64,000 bases of DNA. It comes from DAHUYF01 sp035623985. Its GTDB lineage: Bacteria; Pseudomonadota; Alphaproteobacteria; ATCC43930; CGMCC-115725. Both the position numbers and the translations under genes were made by a program. This document shows positions 34,385 to 42,992 of the stretch, one piece after another. The notes beneath the pieces were generated by a model. The model did no database searches. It was given only the letters and a program-made list of their open reading frames with translations, and had not been told where the DNA came from. Numbering within the stretch: position 1 is the first letter of the stretch; each line of letters opens with the position of its first letter. The stretch spans positions 66,643 to 130,642 of the forward strand of contig DASPSJ010000091.1 in the NCBI GenBank assembly GCA_035623985.1, given 5' to 3'.

Positions 34385-35002
34385 ATGAACCACTACATCG
34401 GGCATTACGGCTATCTCGCCGTGATGCTGGGCATCCTGCTCGAGGATTTCGGCCTGCCGGCACCGGGCGAGACACTGCTCATCACGGGCGCCATCGGCGC
34501 GTCCACGGGCGCGCTCAACCTCTATCTGCTGTTGCCGCTTGCCTGGGCTGGCGCGGTCGTGGGCGACAATATCGGCTACGCCATCGGCCATTTCGGCGGC
34601 CATCGCCTCATGGTGCGCCACGGCGGCCGCATCGGCATCACCGAGGACCGTTTGAAACAGGTGGAGGCGTTCTTCGAGCATTACGGTGGATGGGTGATCG
34701 TATTCGCCCGATTCGTCGTCATCCTGCGTCAGTTCAACGGCATTGTCGCCGGAACGCTCGGCATGCATTGGCTGCGTTTTCTCGCGCTGAATGCGATCGG
34801 TGCGGCGCTATGGGTGGGTTTCTGGGGCATGCTCTCCTACTGGCTCGGCAAGGGCGTGCTGATCTATGTGCATGAGCTGCATCGGGTTACGCCGCTGGTG
34901 GGCGCACTCGTTGTCATCCTGCTGGCATTGGGCGCGGGATATTTGTGGTGGCGCTTCACGCGAAAGCCGCGCCCTAGCGGCAATCATAGACCCCCAGGAT
35001 AA
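34385..35002 (+). CDS. DedA family membrane protein
   Basis: About 205 residues and five to six hydrophobic helices. The DedA/VTT signature is visible: EDFGLPAPGETLL near residue 20 and FARFVVILRQFNGIVAGTLGM around residue 112, with the conserved arginines. Members help recycle undecaprenyl or other phospholipids across the membrane. ATG 34385 is preferred; a GTG at 34361 would add eight residues. Its 3' end overlaps the convergent lipoprotein gene by 29 bases. Confidence 0.88.
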   Translation: MNHYIGHYGYLAVMLGILLEDFGLPAPGETLLITGAIGASTGALNLYLLLPLAWAGAVVGDNIGYAIGHFGGHRLMVRHGGRIGITEDRLKQVEAFFEHYGGWVIVFARFVVILRQFNGIVAGTLGMHWLRFLALNAIGAALWVGFWGMLSYWLGKGVLIYVHELHRVTPLVGALVVILLALGAGYLWWRFTRKPRPSGNHRPPG

Positions 35003-35213
35003 GGTCGCCATCCTCGGGCTCGGCCGATCTCAGCACGGCGTTGCGACCGAGATTGGCGCAATAGAGCATCGCCTGGTGCGTCGCCTCGCCCTGCTGGTCG
35101 GCGGGAAATTGATAGGTAACGCCATCGGCGGTAGCGGTCGTTGCCTCCACCCGCGATACCGCGGCGCAGGCGGCGACGAAAAGGACCGGCAACAAAACCG
35201 CGGCCTTGATCAC
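34974..35213 (-). CDS. Small predicted lipoprotein
   Basis: About 79 residues from GTG 35213 (an ATG at 35297 would add 28). The start is followed by one Lys, a hydrophobic stretch and a lipobox FVAAC, so the mature protein would be lipidated and anchored. The rest (EATTATADGVTYQFPADQQG) matches no family I recognise. It converges on dedA with a 29-base overlap. Confidence 0.6.
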   Translation of the reverse strand: MIKAAVLLPVLFVAACAAVSRVEATTATADGVTYQFPADQQGEATHQAMLYCANLGRNAVLRSAEPEDGDLILGVYDCR

Positions 35214-35535
35214 CAGAGAAGGCGGGCATTCGCCTCGCTGCGCGCTCACGGTGTCCTTACATCCAGCGATCGGTCCATGCCCGGCGGCAAGGTGCATGGC
35301 ATAGGCATCATCGACGCGGGCACCAGCGATTTCCGCCGCCGCCGGCGGACACCGCTTGCTCCGAGAGACGTCGCGGCGCCCTATGGCTGAAATCGCTGCT
35401 CATGGCCTGCCTCTTGCAGCCCGAACGGACGACAGGATGATGAGCGGCGGCCGCTTGATGCGCAAGCATGGCGGCGGTAGGAAGCGCGAAGAGGGGCGGG
35501 TTTTCTGCTAACGCTGCGGCAAAGGGGTGGGTCTG

Positions 35536-36474
35536 ATGCGAATTGCGCTCATCGGTCAGCAGGCATTCGGCAAGGCCGTGCTGGATGCTTTCCTGGCGCG
35601 AGGCGATACGGTTGCGGGCGTGTTCGTCGTGCCGGAAGCGGCCGGGGCGAAGCCCGATCCGCTTGCCGCCGCCGCTCGCGACCGGAAGCTGCCGGTATTT
35701 CCGACCGCAAGCTACGGCGCGGCGGAAGCCATCGCCGCGTTGCGCGGGCTCGACGTCGATCTCGGCATCATGGCTTATGTGCTGCAATTCGTGCCGCAGG
35801 CCTTTTGCCGCGTACCGCGCCACGGCACGATACAGTTCCATCCTTCCCTGCTGCCGGCGCATCGCGGCCCCTCCTCGATCAACTGGCCGGTGATACTCGG
35901 CAGGACGCGCACCGGCCTCACCATCTTCCGCCCGGTGGATAGGCTCGACGAAGGGCCGGTGATCCTGCAGAAAGAAGTGGCGATCGGTCCCGATGATACG
36001 GTGGCGACCCTCTATTTCGACAAGATTTTCCCACTGGGCGTCGCGGCGCTCCTCGAAGCGGCGGATCTCGTGGTCTCCGGCAAGGCCCAGCAACGCGCCC
36101 AGGACGAGAGCGAAGCCAGCTATGAAGGCTGGGTGCGCGAAGCGGAGTCCCGCATCAACTGGGCGAGCTCCGTCGACATCGTCTATAACCTCATCCGCGG
36201 CTGCAATCCGGCGCCGGGCGCGTGGACCACGCACGGCGGAAGGCTGCTCCATCTCTTCGAATCGCGCAAGATCGCCGCGCGCAGCTTCGCCCAGGTCAAG
36301 GGACTGACGCCCGGGCAAATCGCGGCGACGAGCGACCAGGGCTTCACCGTGCACGCGCAGGGCGGCTTCATCGAGGTATTGCGCTGCCGCTTCGACGACG
36401 GCAAGAAGATCCCCGCCGGAGAAGCCGGAATCGCCGTCGGCTCGGTGCTGGGAGAGCAGCCGCGGCCCGTCTGA
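35536..36474 (+). CDS. Formyltransferase / 10-formyl-THF hydrolase-like protein
   Basis: A 312-residue protein with the formyltransferase fold. The active site reads FHPSLLPAHRGPSSINW, with the catalytic Asp in RLDEGPVILQKE. This pattern is closer to the N-terminal hydrolase domain of 10-formyltetrahydrofolate dehydrogenase than to methionyl-tRNA formyltransferase. A C-terminal Fmt-like domain follows from about residue 205. ATG 35536 is used because AAAGGGG lies eight bases upstream. No aldehyde dehydrogenase domain is fused. Confidence 0.82.
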   Translation: MRIALIGQQAFGKAVLDAFLARGDTVAGVFVVPEAAGAKPDPLAAAARDRKLPVFPTASYGAAEAIAALRGLDVDLGIMAYVLQFVPQAFCRVPRHGTIQFHPSLLPAHRGPSSINWPVILGRTRTGLTIFRPVDRLDEGPVILQKEVAIGPDDTVATLYFDKIFPLGVAALLEAADLVVSGKAQQRAQDESEASYEGWVREAESRINWASSVDIVYNLIRGCNPAPGAWTTHGGRLLHLFESRKIAARSFAQVKGLTPGQIAATSDQGFTVHAQGGFIEVLRCRFDDGKKIPAGEAGIAVGSVLGEQPRPV

Positions 36475-36510
36475 CGCCATGGCGCGCCGCCAGCGGCGAT
36501 GATCGCGATG

Positions 36511-37293
36511 TCACGCCGAAGCCGCCAGCGTCTCCGGATGCCATAGCAGAAGCCGATGGCGGATCATCTCCATCGCCTTGACCAGCGCCGTCCCGATGAC
36601 GGCGATGGCCAGAACGCCGGCGAAGACGCCCGGCGAATCGGCGAAGCGCATCTGCGTCATGATCGTGCCGCCGAGCCCTTCGCCGCCCATGGTCATCTCG
36701 TTCACGATCTCGACGATGAGCGAGATCGGCAGGGCCACCTGCAAGCCGGTGAAAATCTGCGGCAGCGAAGCCGGAAGCGCAATCTCCCAAAGCAGCCGGT
36801 GACGCCCGGCGCCGAGGCTCAACGCCGACCAGAGCAGCACGGCTTCGACGCCGTCCGCCGCGGCCCAGGATGCCACGATCACCGGAAAGACCGCGGAGAA
36901 GGCAACCATCAGAATCTTGGACGCATCGAAGACGCCGAACCAAAGGATGAATACCGGCAAGAAGGCGATCTTCGGCATCGGCAGGCCGATCGACACCAGC
37001 GGGTCGAAGAACCAGCGCATGAGCGGGACGCGCGCGATCAGGATACCGACGGCGACGCCGGAGACGGCCGCCAGGGCGAACCCGGCAAGCGCCCGGTAGA
37101 GGGTGAGCGCGATGTCGAGGATGATGTCGCCGGAAGCCACGTCGCGGTAGAGCCGCACCAGCACCGTCGAGAAAGGCGGCAGCAGGAAATCGGAGACGAC
37201 ATGCGCCTCGGCAAAAGCCTGCCAGAGGGCCAGCACGGCAAGGATCGAGAGCCAGCGCAACGCCGCCTGGCCGAACGCGCTCAGCCACGCCAT
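36511..37293 (-). CDS. NitT/TauT-type ABC permease
   Basis: A 260-residue inner-membrane permease of the SsuC/TauC type, about six helices, with a coupling loop around WEIALPASLPQIFTGLQVALP. Last gene of the minus-strand operon starting at 39841; it overlaps the preceding permease gene by 13 bases. Together with that permease it could form a heterodimeric channel. Confidence 0.9.
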   Translation of the reverse strand: MAWLSAFGQAALRWLSILAVLALWQAFAEAHVVSDFLLPPFSTVLVRLYRDVASGDIILDIALTLYRALAGFALAAVSGVAVGILIARVPLMRWFFDPLVSIGLPMPKIAFLPVFILWFGVFDASKILMVAFSAVFPVIVASWAAADGVEAVLLWSALSLGAGRHRLLWEIALPASLPQIFTGLQVALPISLIVEIVNEMTMGGEGLGGTIMTQMRFADSPGVFAGVLAIAVIGTALVKAMEMIRHRLLLWHPETLAASA

Positions 37294-38024
37294 CGCAGCG
37301 CCAGGCCCATCAGCAGGAGATAGAGGCGGTCGGCGAAGAATCCCACCGCGGAGACGGTGAGAACGGCGGCAAACATCGCGTCATAGGCGCCGCCCTCGCC
37401 GAAGGAGGAAATGAGATAACCCATGCCACGCTGGCTGGTAATCAACTCTGCCGCCACCAGCAGGATGAAGGAAAGCGCCAGAGCGTTGCGAACGCCGGCC
37501 AGGATCTCCGGCATCGCCGCCGGCAGCACCACCTCCCACAGCACCTCGCGGCGCTTGGCGCCGGCGGCGAGCGCGGACCAGATCAGCACTTGCTCGACCC
37601 CCCGCGCGCCGTTGAAGGCGCCCATCACCACGGGCAAGAGGCAGCCGAGAAAGACCGCGGCGATCTTCGAGGCGGCCCCAAGGCCGAACCACAGGATCAT
37701 CACGGGAATGAGCGCCGAGCGCGGCAAGGGATAGAGCACGCGGATGAGGGGGTTGATCAGGATCTCCACCGGGCTGTACCACGCCATCGACACGCCCAGC
37801 GCGACGCCAACGACGATGCCAAGCGCGAGGCCCGCCGCCAGATTTTGCAGCGACGACAAGCCGTGGACGGCGAGATCGCCGTCTTGCAGCAGCCGCAGCC
37901 AGGCGCGCAGGACGGCGCTGACCGGCGGCAAAACGTCGGGACTGACAAGACCAAGGCGCGGCGCCGCCTCCCAAGCGACGGCCAGCGGCAGCAGCGGCAA
38001 GTAGCGCATCAGCGCAGCCCTCAC
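37281..38024 (-). CDS. NitT/TauT-type ABC permease
   Basis: A 247-residue inner-membrane permease of the SsuC/TauC type; the coupling region reads WEVVLPAAMPEILAGVRNAL. Its ATG overlaps the ATPase stop in a 4-base ATGA arrangement and its 3' end overlaps the next permease, indicating tight translational coupling through the operon. Confidence 0.9.
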   Translation of the reverse strand: MRAALMRYLPLLPLAVAWEAAPRLGLVSPDVLPPVSAVLRAWLRLLQDGDLAVHGLSSLQNLAAGLALGIVVGVALGVSMAWYSPVEILINPLIRVLYPLPRSALIPVMILWFGLGAASKIAAVFLGCLLPVVMGAFNGARGVEQVLIWSALAAGAKRREVLWEVVLPAAMPEILAGVRNALALSFILLVAAELITSQRGMGYLISSFGEGGAYDAMFAAVLTVSAVGFFADRLYLLLMGLALRWRG

Positions 38025-38812
38025 GGCTCGCGCCTTTCCTGCGCCAGGATCGCCTCGCCCCGCACCAGGCCCCAGAGATGCTCGACCTTTTCGGCAAACT
38101 CGCTCGTGCGCGCGATCTCCGGACCCTTCGCGCCGGCGAAGGTGGTATCGACGATCTCCTTGATGCGCCCCGGCCGCGCCGACATGACCGCAACGCGGTC
38201 CGCGAGATAGACCGCCTCGCGCACGTCATGCGTGACGAATACGACGGTCTTGGGCGTCCGGCCGATGATCGCCAACAGCTCTTCATGCATGAGCGCGCGG
38301 GTCTGGGCATCGAGCGCGCCGAAGGGTTCGTCCATCAACAGGATCGCGGGATCGACGGCAAGGGTGCGGGCGATGGCGACGCGCTGCTTCATCCCGCCGG
38401 AGAGCTGCGCCGGATAGCTGTTTTCAAACCCGCGGAGGTGCACGAGCTCGATCAGCTCGCGCGCGCGCCTTTCTCGCTCGGCGCGCGGCCGTTTCTGTTT
38501 TTCGAGCCCGTAGAGGATGTTCTGCCGCACCGTCTTCCAGGGATAAAGCGCAAAATTCTGGAAGACGATGCCGCGGTCCGAGCCCGGACCGGCGATCGGC
38601 TTGCCGGCAACGGTGATGCCGCCGACCTCGATGGGCAAAAATCCGCCCAGCAGATAGAGCAGCGTGCTCTTGCCGCAGCCGCTGGGGCCGAGCAGCGCCA
38701 GGAACTCGCGCTCGCGCACCTCGAGCGAGACGCGCTCCAAAGCCAGCACCGGCCGTCCATGGGGCGGCCGGTAGGTGTGGCTCACGTCATGGAAGAAGAT
38801 GCCCGATGTCAT
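38021..38812 (-). CDS. NitT/TauT-type ABC ATPase
   Basis: A 263-residue ATPase. Walker A GPSGCGKST, Q-loop FQNFALYPWK, signature LSGGMKQRVAIART, Walker B ILLMDEPFGALD and switch His VFVTHDVREA are all present, as in SsuB/TauB. It is the second gene of the operon, 21 bases after the binding protein, and overlaps the next gene by four bases. Confidence 0.94.
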   Translation of the reverse strand: MTSGIFFHDVSHTYRPPHGRPVLALERVSLEVREREFLALLGPSGCGKSTLLYLLGGFLPIEVGGITVAGKPIAGPGSDRGIVFQNFALYPWKTVRQNILYGLEKQKRPRAERERRARELIELVHLRGFENSYPAQLSGGMKQRVAIARTLAVDPAILLMDEPFGALDAQTRALMHEELLAIIGRTPKTVVFVTHDVREAVYLADRVAVMSARPGRIKEIVDTTFAGAKGPEIARTSEFAEKVEHLWGLVRGEAILAQERREP

Positions 38813-38833
38813 GATGGCGCCGCCGCGTACCGC

Positions 38834-39841
38834 TCAGCGAGGCCGCCGCGCAGCCTCATTGACCAGAGACAGATCGGCATATTTGCCGACATCGATCGAG
38901 ATCGCGAGCAGCCCCAGCTCCTTCTGAACATCGAGATTGCTTTGCAACGCCTTGAGGTTGGGGATCGCGTCCGGATCGCGGTAGTAATCCTGCTTGGTGA
39001 AAACCCAGGTCTCATAGAGGGAGGGCGGTTGCCTGGTGACGTCGGCGAGGATCTTGACCGCCTCGGCGCGGTTCGCCGGGTCGTAATACCAGCGCATCGC
39101 ACGCTGCCAATCCTCGAAGAAATCGACCAGAACCGCGCGATGCGCCTCGATGAAGTCCCGGCGCGCCGCCATCAGCGTCGTCTGCGCCTCGCCCATGGCG
39201 TCCTTCATGGTGAACAGGGTGCGCACCTTGCCGGTCTTCTTGGCGGTCAGCGCGAACGGCATGACCATGCCGGCGAGATCGACCTTCTTCTCCTCGAGCG
39301 CCGACGCCATGTTGGGGAATTGTATCTCGACGATCCGATAGTCGCGTCTGTCCTCCAGGCCGTGATCCCTGAGGAACTTGCGCAGCGCCATGTCGGCGGC
39401 GCCGCCTATGCCATTGGTGGCGAGGACCTTGCCCTTGAGATCCTCGATCTCGTGGATCGGGCTGTCGGCGCGAACGAAGAACTCGTTTGCGTAGTAGTCG
39501 TCGATACCGTCCTGGTAGAGATCGCCGATGGCGCGAAGGTCATCCATATGCGCGTTCTGAATGGCGAGTCCGAAGGACGAGAAGGCGAGCGCGGCAATGT
39601 CGAGCTCTCCCGCGGCCAGTGCCGTGATCTGTGGCGCGCTGCCGCGGAAATGGACGAGCTGCACGGTATAGGACTCGCCGTAATGCGTCAGAAGCTCGGG
39701 CTTCGCGAAGATGATCGAGGTGAGTTGGCCCGGCACGACCGCCCAGCCGACGCGCAGCTCGAGCGGCGCTGCTGCGGCGGCGGGCGAGGATGCCGCCAGC
39801 AGCACGGCGAAGATCAGCCCTCGCCAACCCTCTCTCCCCAT
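38834..39841 (-). CDS. NitT/TauT-type ABC substrate-binding protein
   Basis: A 335-residue periplasmic binding protein with a Sec signal peptide (LIFAVLLAASSPAAAAAP). The mature part has the SsuA/TauA-like pattern (LAAGELDIAALAFSS, DLKGKVLATNGIGGAADMAL). GGAGGGACG precedes the ATG. First gene of the operon and divergent from the molybdenum hydroxylase at 40041. The ligand could be a sulfonate, nitrate-like anion or small aromatic; the neighbouring hydroxylase genes make an aromatic or N-heterocycle worth testing. Confidence 0.9.
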   Translation of the reverse strand: MGREGWRGLIFAVLLAASSPAAAAAPLELRVGWAVVPGQLTSIIFAKPELLTHYGESYTVQLVHFRGSAPQITALAAGELDIAALAFSSFGLAIQNAHMDDLRAIGDLYQDGIDDYYANEFFVRADSPIHEIEDLKGKVLATNGIGGAADMALRKFLRDHGLEDRRDYRIVEIQFPNMASALEEKKVDLAGMVMPFALTAKKTGKVRTLFTMKDAMGEAQTTLMAARRDFIEAHRAVLVDFFEDWQRAMRWYYDPANRAEAVKILADVTRQPPSLYETWVFTKQDYYRDPDAIPNLKALQSNLDVQKELGLLAISIDVGKYADLSLVNEAARRPR

Positions 39842-40040
39842 CGTCCCTCCTCCCTCGGCTCCTCCGCCAGCTTATCGGCCGATCATCACCGGCCGCCGGA
39901 GCGGGTTTTCCGGCATATCCGCATGCGAGGCGGTGGATGTCAACGACTCATCTCCATCGCCGCCGAAGAAGCGCGCCGGCAAGGCTGGACAAAGGCGCGG
40001 GCGGGCGGGCAGGATCGCAAATCGCCCCGGGGAGGTCTCC

Positions 40041-42398
40041 TTGCGCGAATTCGATCTGGGCCGCGCCGTGCCGCGAACCGAGGATTTTCGGCTGCTGCGC
40101 GGGCGCGGCCGCTATACCGATGACATCGATCTTCCCCGAAAAGCGCATCTCTACGTCCTGCGGTCGCAGCATGCTGCGGCGCGCATTCGCGCCATTAAGA
40201 CAGGCGCCGCCGCTGCCGCGCCGGGCGTGCTCGCCATCCTGACCGGAAAGGACGCGCAAGCGGACGGCCTTGGCACCTTTTCTTCCGCCGTCCGGCGCAA
40301 GCGTCCCGGCGGCGCCGACAACTTCGTGCCGCCCTACCGCGTATTGGCCCTCGATCGCGTGCACCACGTCGGCGAGCCGGTCGCCGCCGTCGTCGCCGAG
40401 AGCCTTGCCGAAGCCAAGGATGCGGCCGAATTCGTCGAGATCGACTGGGAAATACTGCCTTCCGTCACCGACACCACGGCGGCTTCCCTGCCGGGCGCGG
40501 CCGTCGTGTGGGAGGAAGTGCCGGACAACCTGTGCTTCGTCCACGAGCTTGGCGACAAGGCGGCGGTCGATGCCGCCTTCGCCCGCGCCAAGCACGTCGT
40601 CAGGGAGCGTTTCCGCATCAGTCGGGTGGCCGCCAATCCGATGGAAGGGCGCACCGCGCTCGGCCTTTATGAGGAGCGTGACGAGCGCTACACCCTTTAC
40701 GCCGGGCTTCAGGGCGTGCATCGCACGCGCGTCGAGCTTGCCGGCAACATCTTCAAGCTGCCGGCCAACCGCTTCCGCCTGATCTCGCCCGATGTCGGCG
40801 GCGGCTTCGGCATGAAGGGCAGCGCGTTTCCGGAGCTGGCGCTGGTGCTGTGGGCGGCACGGAAGATCGGCCGTCCGGTCAAATGGACGGCGGAGCGCAG
40901 CGAGAGCTTCATCGCCGACCATCATGCTCGCGACAACGTCTGCGACGTGGCGCTGGCGCTTGACGAGCACGGCAAATTCCTCGCCCTGCGCGTCAATACC
41001 ATCGTCAATCTCGGCGCTTTTCTCTCCACCATGGGCGTGCATGTCGCCACCAACAATCTCGGCGGACTTGCCGGCACTTATACCACCCCGCACATCCACG
41101 TGACGGTGACCGGCGTGTTCTCCAATACCAATGCCACCTGTCCCTATCGGGGCGCCGGAAGGCCGGAAGCGTCCTACTGCATCGAGCGCATCGTGGATAT
41201 CGCCGCAGGCGAGACCGGCATCGACCGCGTCGAGCTGCGCCGGCGCAACATGATCCCGGCGAGCGCCATGCCTTACAAGACCGGGCTGGTCTTCAGCTAT
41301 GACAGCGGCGAATTCGAGAAGACCCTCGACATGGCGCTCGAGCTTGCGGACTGGAAAGGCGTTGCCGGGCGCCGCGTCGAGGCGATGAAGCGCGGCCGAC
41401 TTTACGGCGCCGGTCTTGCCAGCGTCATCGAGATCGCCGGCGGCCCGGCGGATTTCCCGCTCGAGGAGGCGGTCGAAATCCGCTTCGATCCCACCGGCCA
41501 TGCCACCGTGCTCGCCGGGACGCATTCGCACGGGCAAGGGCATGAGACCATGTATCGCCAGTTCGCCGGCCACATCCTGGGCCTGGCGCCGGAGCGCGTG
41601 CGTCTCCTCTATGGCGATACCGACCTGGTTTTCCACGGCCGCGGCACGTTCGGCTCGCGCTCGGCGAGCGTCGGCGGCGCGGCTTTTCTCGGCGCCGCGC
41701 AGAAGATCATCGATAAAGGCAAGCTCATCGCCGGCCACCTGCTCGAGACCTCGGTGCTTGACATCGAGTTCGCCGATGGGCGCTTCGCGGTGAGAGGCAC
41801 CGACCGCTCGATCGACCTGGCGGATGTGGCAATGGCCTCCTTCATTTCTCAGCGCATGCCGCGCGGCGTCGAACTTGGCCTCGATGCCCGGGCGGTGGTG
41901 ACGCCGCCCGGCCCCACTTTCCCCAATGGCTGCCACGTCTGCGAGGTCGAGATCGACCCCGAAACCGGCGTGGCGAGGATCCTGCGCTATGCGGTGGTCG
42001 ACGACGTCGGCCGCGTCGTCAACCCGCTGCTGCTCAAGGGCCAGATCCATGGCGGCATCGCCCAGGGCGCGGGGCAGGCGCTCTGCGAGACCCTGATCTA
42101 TGACCGCGACAGCGGCCAGCTCCTGACCGGGTCTTTTATGGATTATTGCATGCCGCGCGCGGACGATTTGCCGATGATCGCCGTTGGCAGCAACGAGGTC
42201 TCGGCCAAGACAAACCCCTTGGGGATCAAGGGCGCGGGCGAGGCCGGCACCGTCGGGGCGCTCTCCGCGGTAATGAACGCCGTCAATGACGCTCTCGCTC
42301 CGCTGGGCATCCGCCATGTCGACATGCCGGCGACGCCGGAGCGGCTATGGCGAGCGATCCGCGACGCCAAAGCAAAAAAAAATCCCCCTCTCCCATGA
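40041..42398 (+). CDS. Xanthine dehydrogenase family molybdenum-binding subunit (CoxL-like)
   Basis: About 785 residues from TTG 40041, chosen because GGGGAGG lies five bases upstream and the protein opens with GRAVPRTEDFRLLRGRGRYTDDI as in CoxL-like subunits. Other motifs: VGGGFGMKG and CPYRGAGRPEA. The AYRCSFR motif of form I CO dehydrogenase is absent, so this is a form II-type hydroxylase of unknown substrate. No medium FAD subunit follows. The last six residues (KNPPLP) and the stop codon are encoded by a palindromic element at 42383. Confidence 0.9.
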   Translation: MREFDLGRAVPRTEDFRLLRGRGRYTDDIDLPRKAHLYVLRSQHAAARIRAIKTGAAAAAPGVLAILTGKDAQADGLGTFSSAVRRKRPGGADNFVPPYRVLALDRVHHVGEPVAAVVAESLAEAKDAAEFVEIDWEILPSVTDTTAASLPGAAVVWEEVPDNLCFVHELGDKAAVDAAFARAKHVVRERFRISRVAANPMEGRTALGLYEERDERYTLYAGLQGVHRTRVELAGNIFKLPANRFRLISPDVGGGFGMKGSAFPELALVLWAARKIGRPVKWTAERSESFIADHHARDNVCDVALALDEHGKFLALRVNTIVNLGAFLSTMGVHVATNNLGGLAGTYTTPHIHVTVTGVFSNTNATCPYRGAGRPEASYCIERIVDIAAGETGIDRVELRRRNMIPASAMPYKTGLVFSYDSGEFEKTLDMALELADWKGVAGRRVEAMKRGRLYGAGLASVIEIAGGPADFPLEEAVEIRFDPTGHATVLAGTHSHGQGHETMYRQFAGHILGLAPERVRLLYGDTDLVFHGRGTFGSRSASVGGAAFLGAAQKIIDKGKLIAGHLLETSVLDIEFADGRFAVRGTDRSIDLADVAMASFISQRMPRGVELGLDARAVVTPPGPTFPNGCHVCEVEIDPETGVARILRYAVVDDVGRVVNPLLLKGQIHGGIAQGAGQALCETLIYDRDSGQLLTGSFMDYCMPRADDLPMIAVGSNEVSAKTNPLGIKGAGEAGTVGALSAVMNAVNDALAPLGIRHVDMPATPERLWRAIRDAKAKKNPPLP

Positions 42399-42411
42399 AG
42401 GGAGAGGGGGA
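42383..42411. terminator. Perfect hairpin containing the CoxL-like stop codon; terminator-like on the minus strand
   Basis: Arms TCCCCCTCTCCC and GGGAGAGGGGGA form a 12-bp stem around the loop ATGAA, which contains the TGA stop of the 40041 gene. On the minus strand the stem is followed by a run of nine T, a classic intrinsic terminator. On the plus strand the stem has no U-tract. Similar C-rich palindromes are dispersed in many alphaproteobacterial genomes. Confidence 0.7.
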
Positions 42412-42521
42412 GGAAACGGGTCGATGGCTCGCCGCGGGCGGAGCGCGCGGCACGCAGTAATCGTTCCGCGAGCCTCTGCGGTACTGTACCTTAGGCGTCG
42501 AGCGATTCAGGAGGGCACGCC

Positions 42522-42992
42522 ATGGCCGATACCGTCGAGCTCACCGTCAACGGCCGCAAGCATCGGCTCGGCGTCCCGCCGGATACGCCGTTGCTCTACG
42601 TGCTGCGCAACGACCTCGCGCTCAACGGCGCCAAATTCGGCTGCGGCTTGGCGCAGTGCGGCGCCTGCACCGTGCTGGTGGAGGGAGAGCCGGTGCGGTC
42701 CTGCTCCTATCCGGTCGAGGACGCTCAGGGCAAGCCGATCACGACCATCGAAGGGCTGGGAACGGTGGACAAGCCGCACCCTGTCCAGAAGGCGTTCATC
42801 GAAGAGCAAGCGGCGCAATGCGGCTATTGCATCAACGGCATGGTGATGGCCGCCGCGGCATTATTGCAGCGCAATCCGGCGGCGGATGACGCGGCCATCC
42901 GTCAGGCGCTGGCCGGCAATCTCTGCCGCTGCGGGACGCATGCGCGCATTCTGCGCGCCGTCGCCCGGGCGGCGGCGGAGATGGGGCGATGA
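42522..42992 (+). CDS. 2Fe-2S subunit of a molybdenum hydroxylase (IorA-like)
   Basis: A 156-residue protein with two [2Fe-2S] clusters: a plant-ferredoxin-type set in FGCGLAQCGACTVLVEGEPVRSC and a second in QCGYCINGM...NLCRCGTH. Length and order match the small subunit of isoquinoline 1-oxidoreductase and aldehyde dehydrogenases of the CoxS class. A strong AGGAGGG lies seven bases before the ATG. Its TGA overlaps the next ATG by four bases, pairing it with the IorB-like subunit. Confidence 0.93.
   Translation: MADTVELTVNGRKHRLGVPPDTPLLYVLRNDLALNGAKFGCGLAQCGACTVLVEGEPVRSCSYPVEDAQGKPITTIEGLGTVDKPHPVQKAFIEEQAAQCGYCINGMVMAAAALLQRNPAADDAAIRQALAGNLCRCGTHARILRAVARAAAEMGR

Noticed and set aside
40041..42398. 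Aerobic CO dehydrogenase large subunit (coxL form I)
   Set aside because: The AYRCSFR active-site loop is absent and there is no coxM; only a CoxL-like hydroxylase can be supported.
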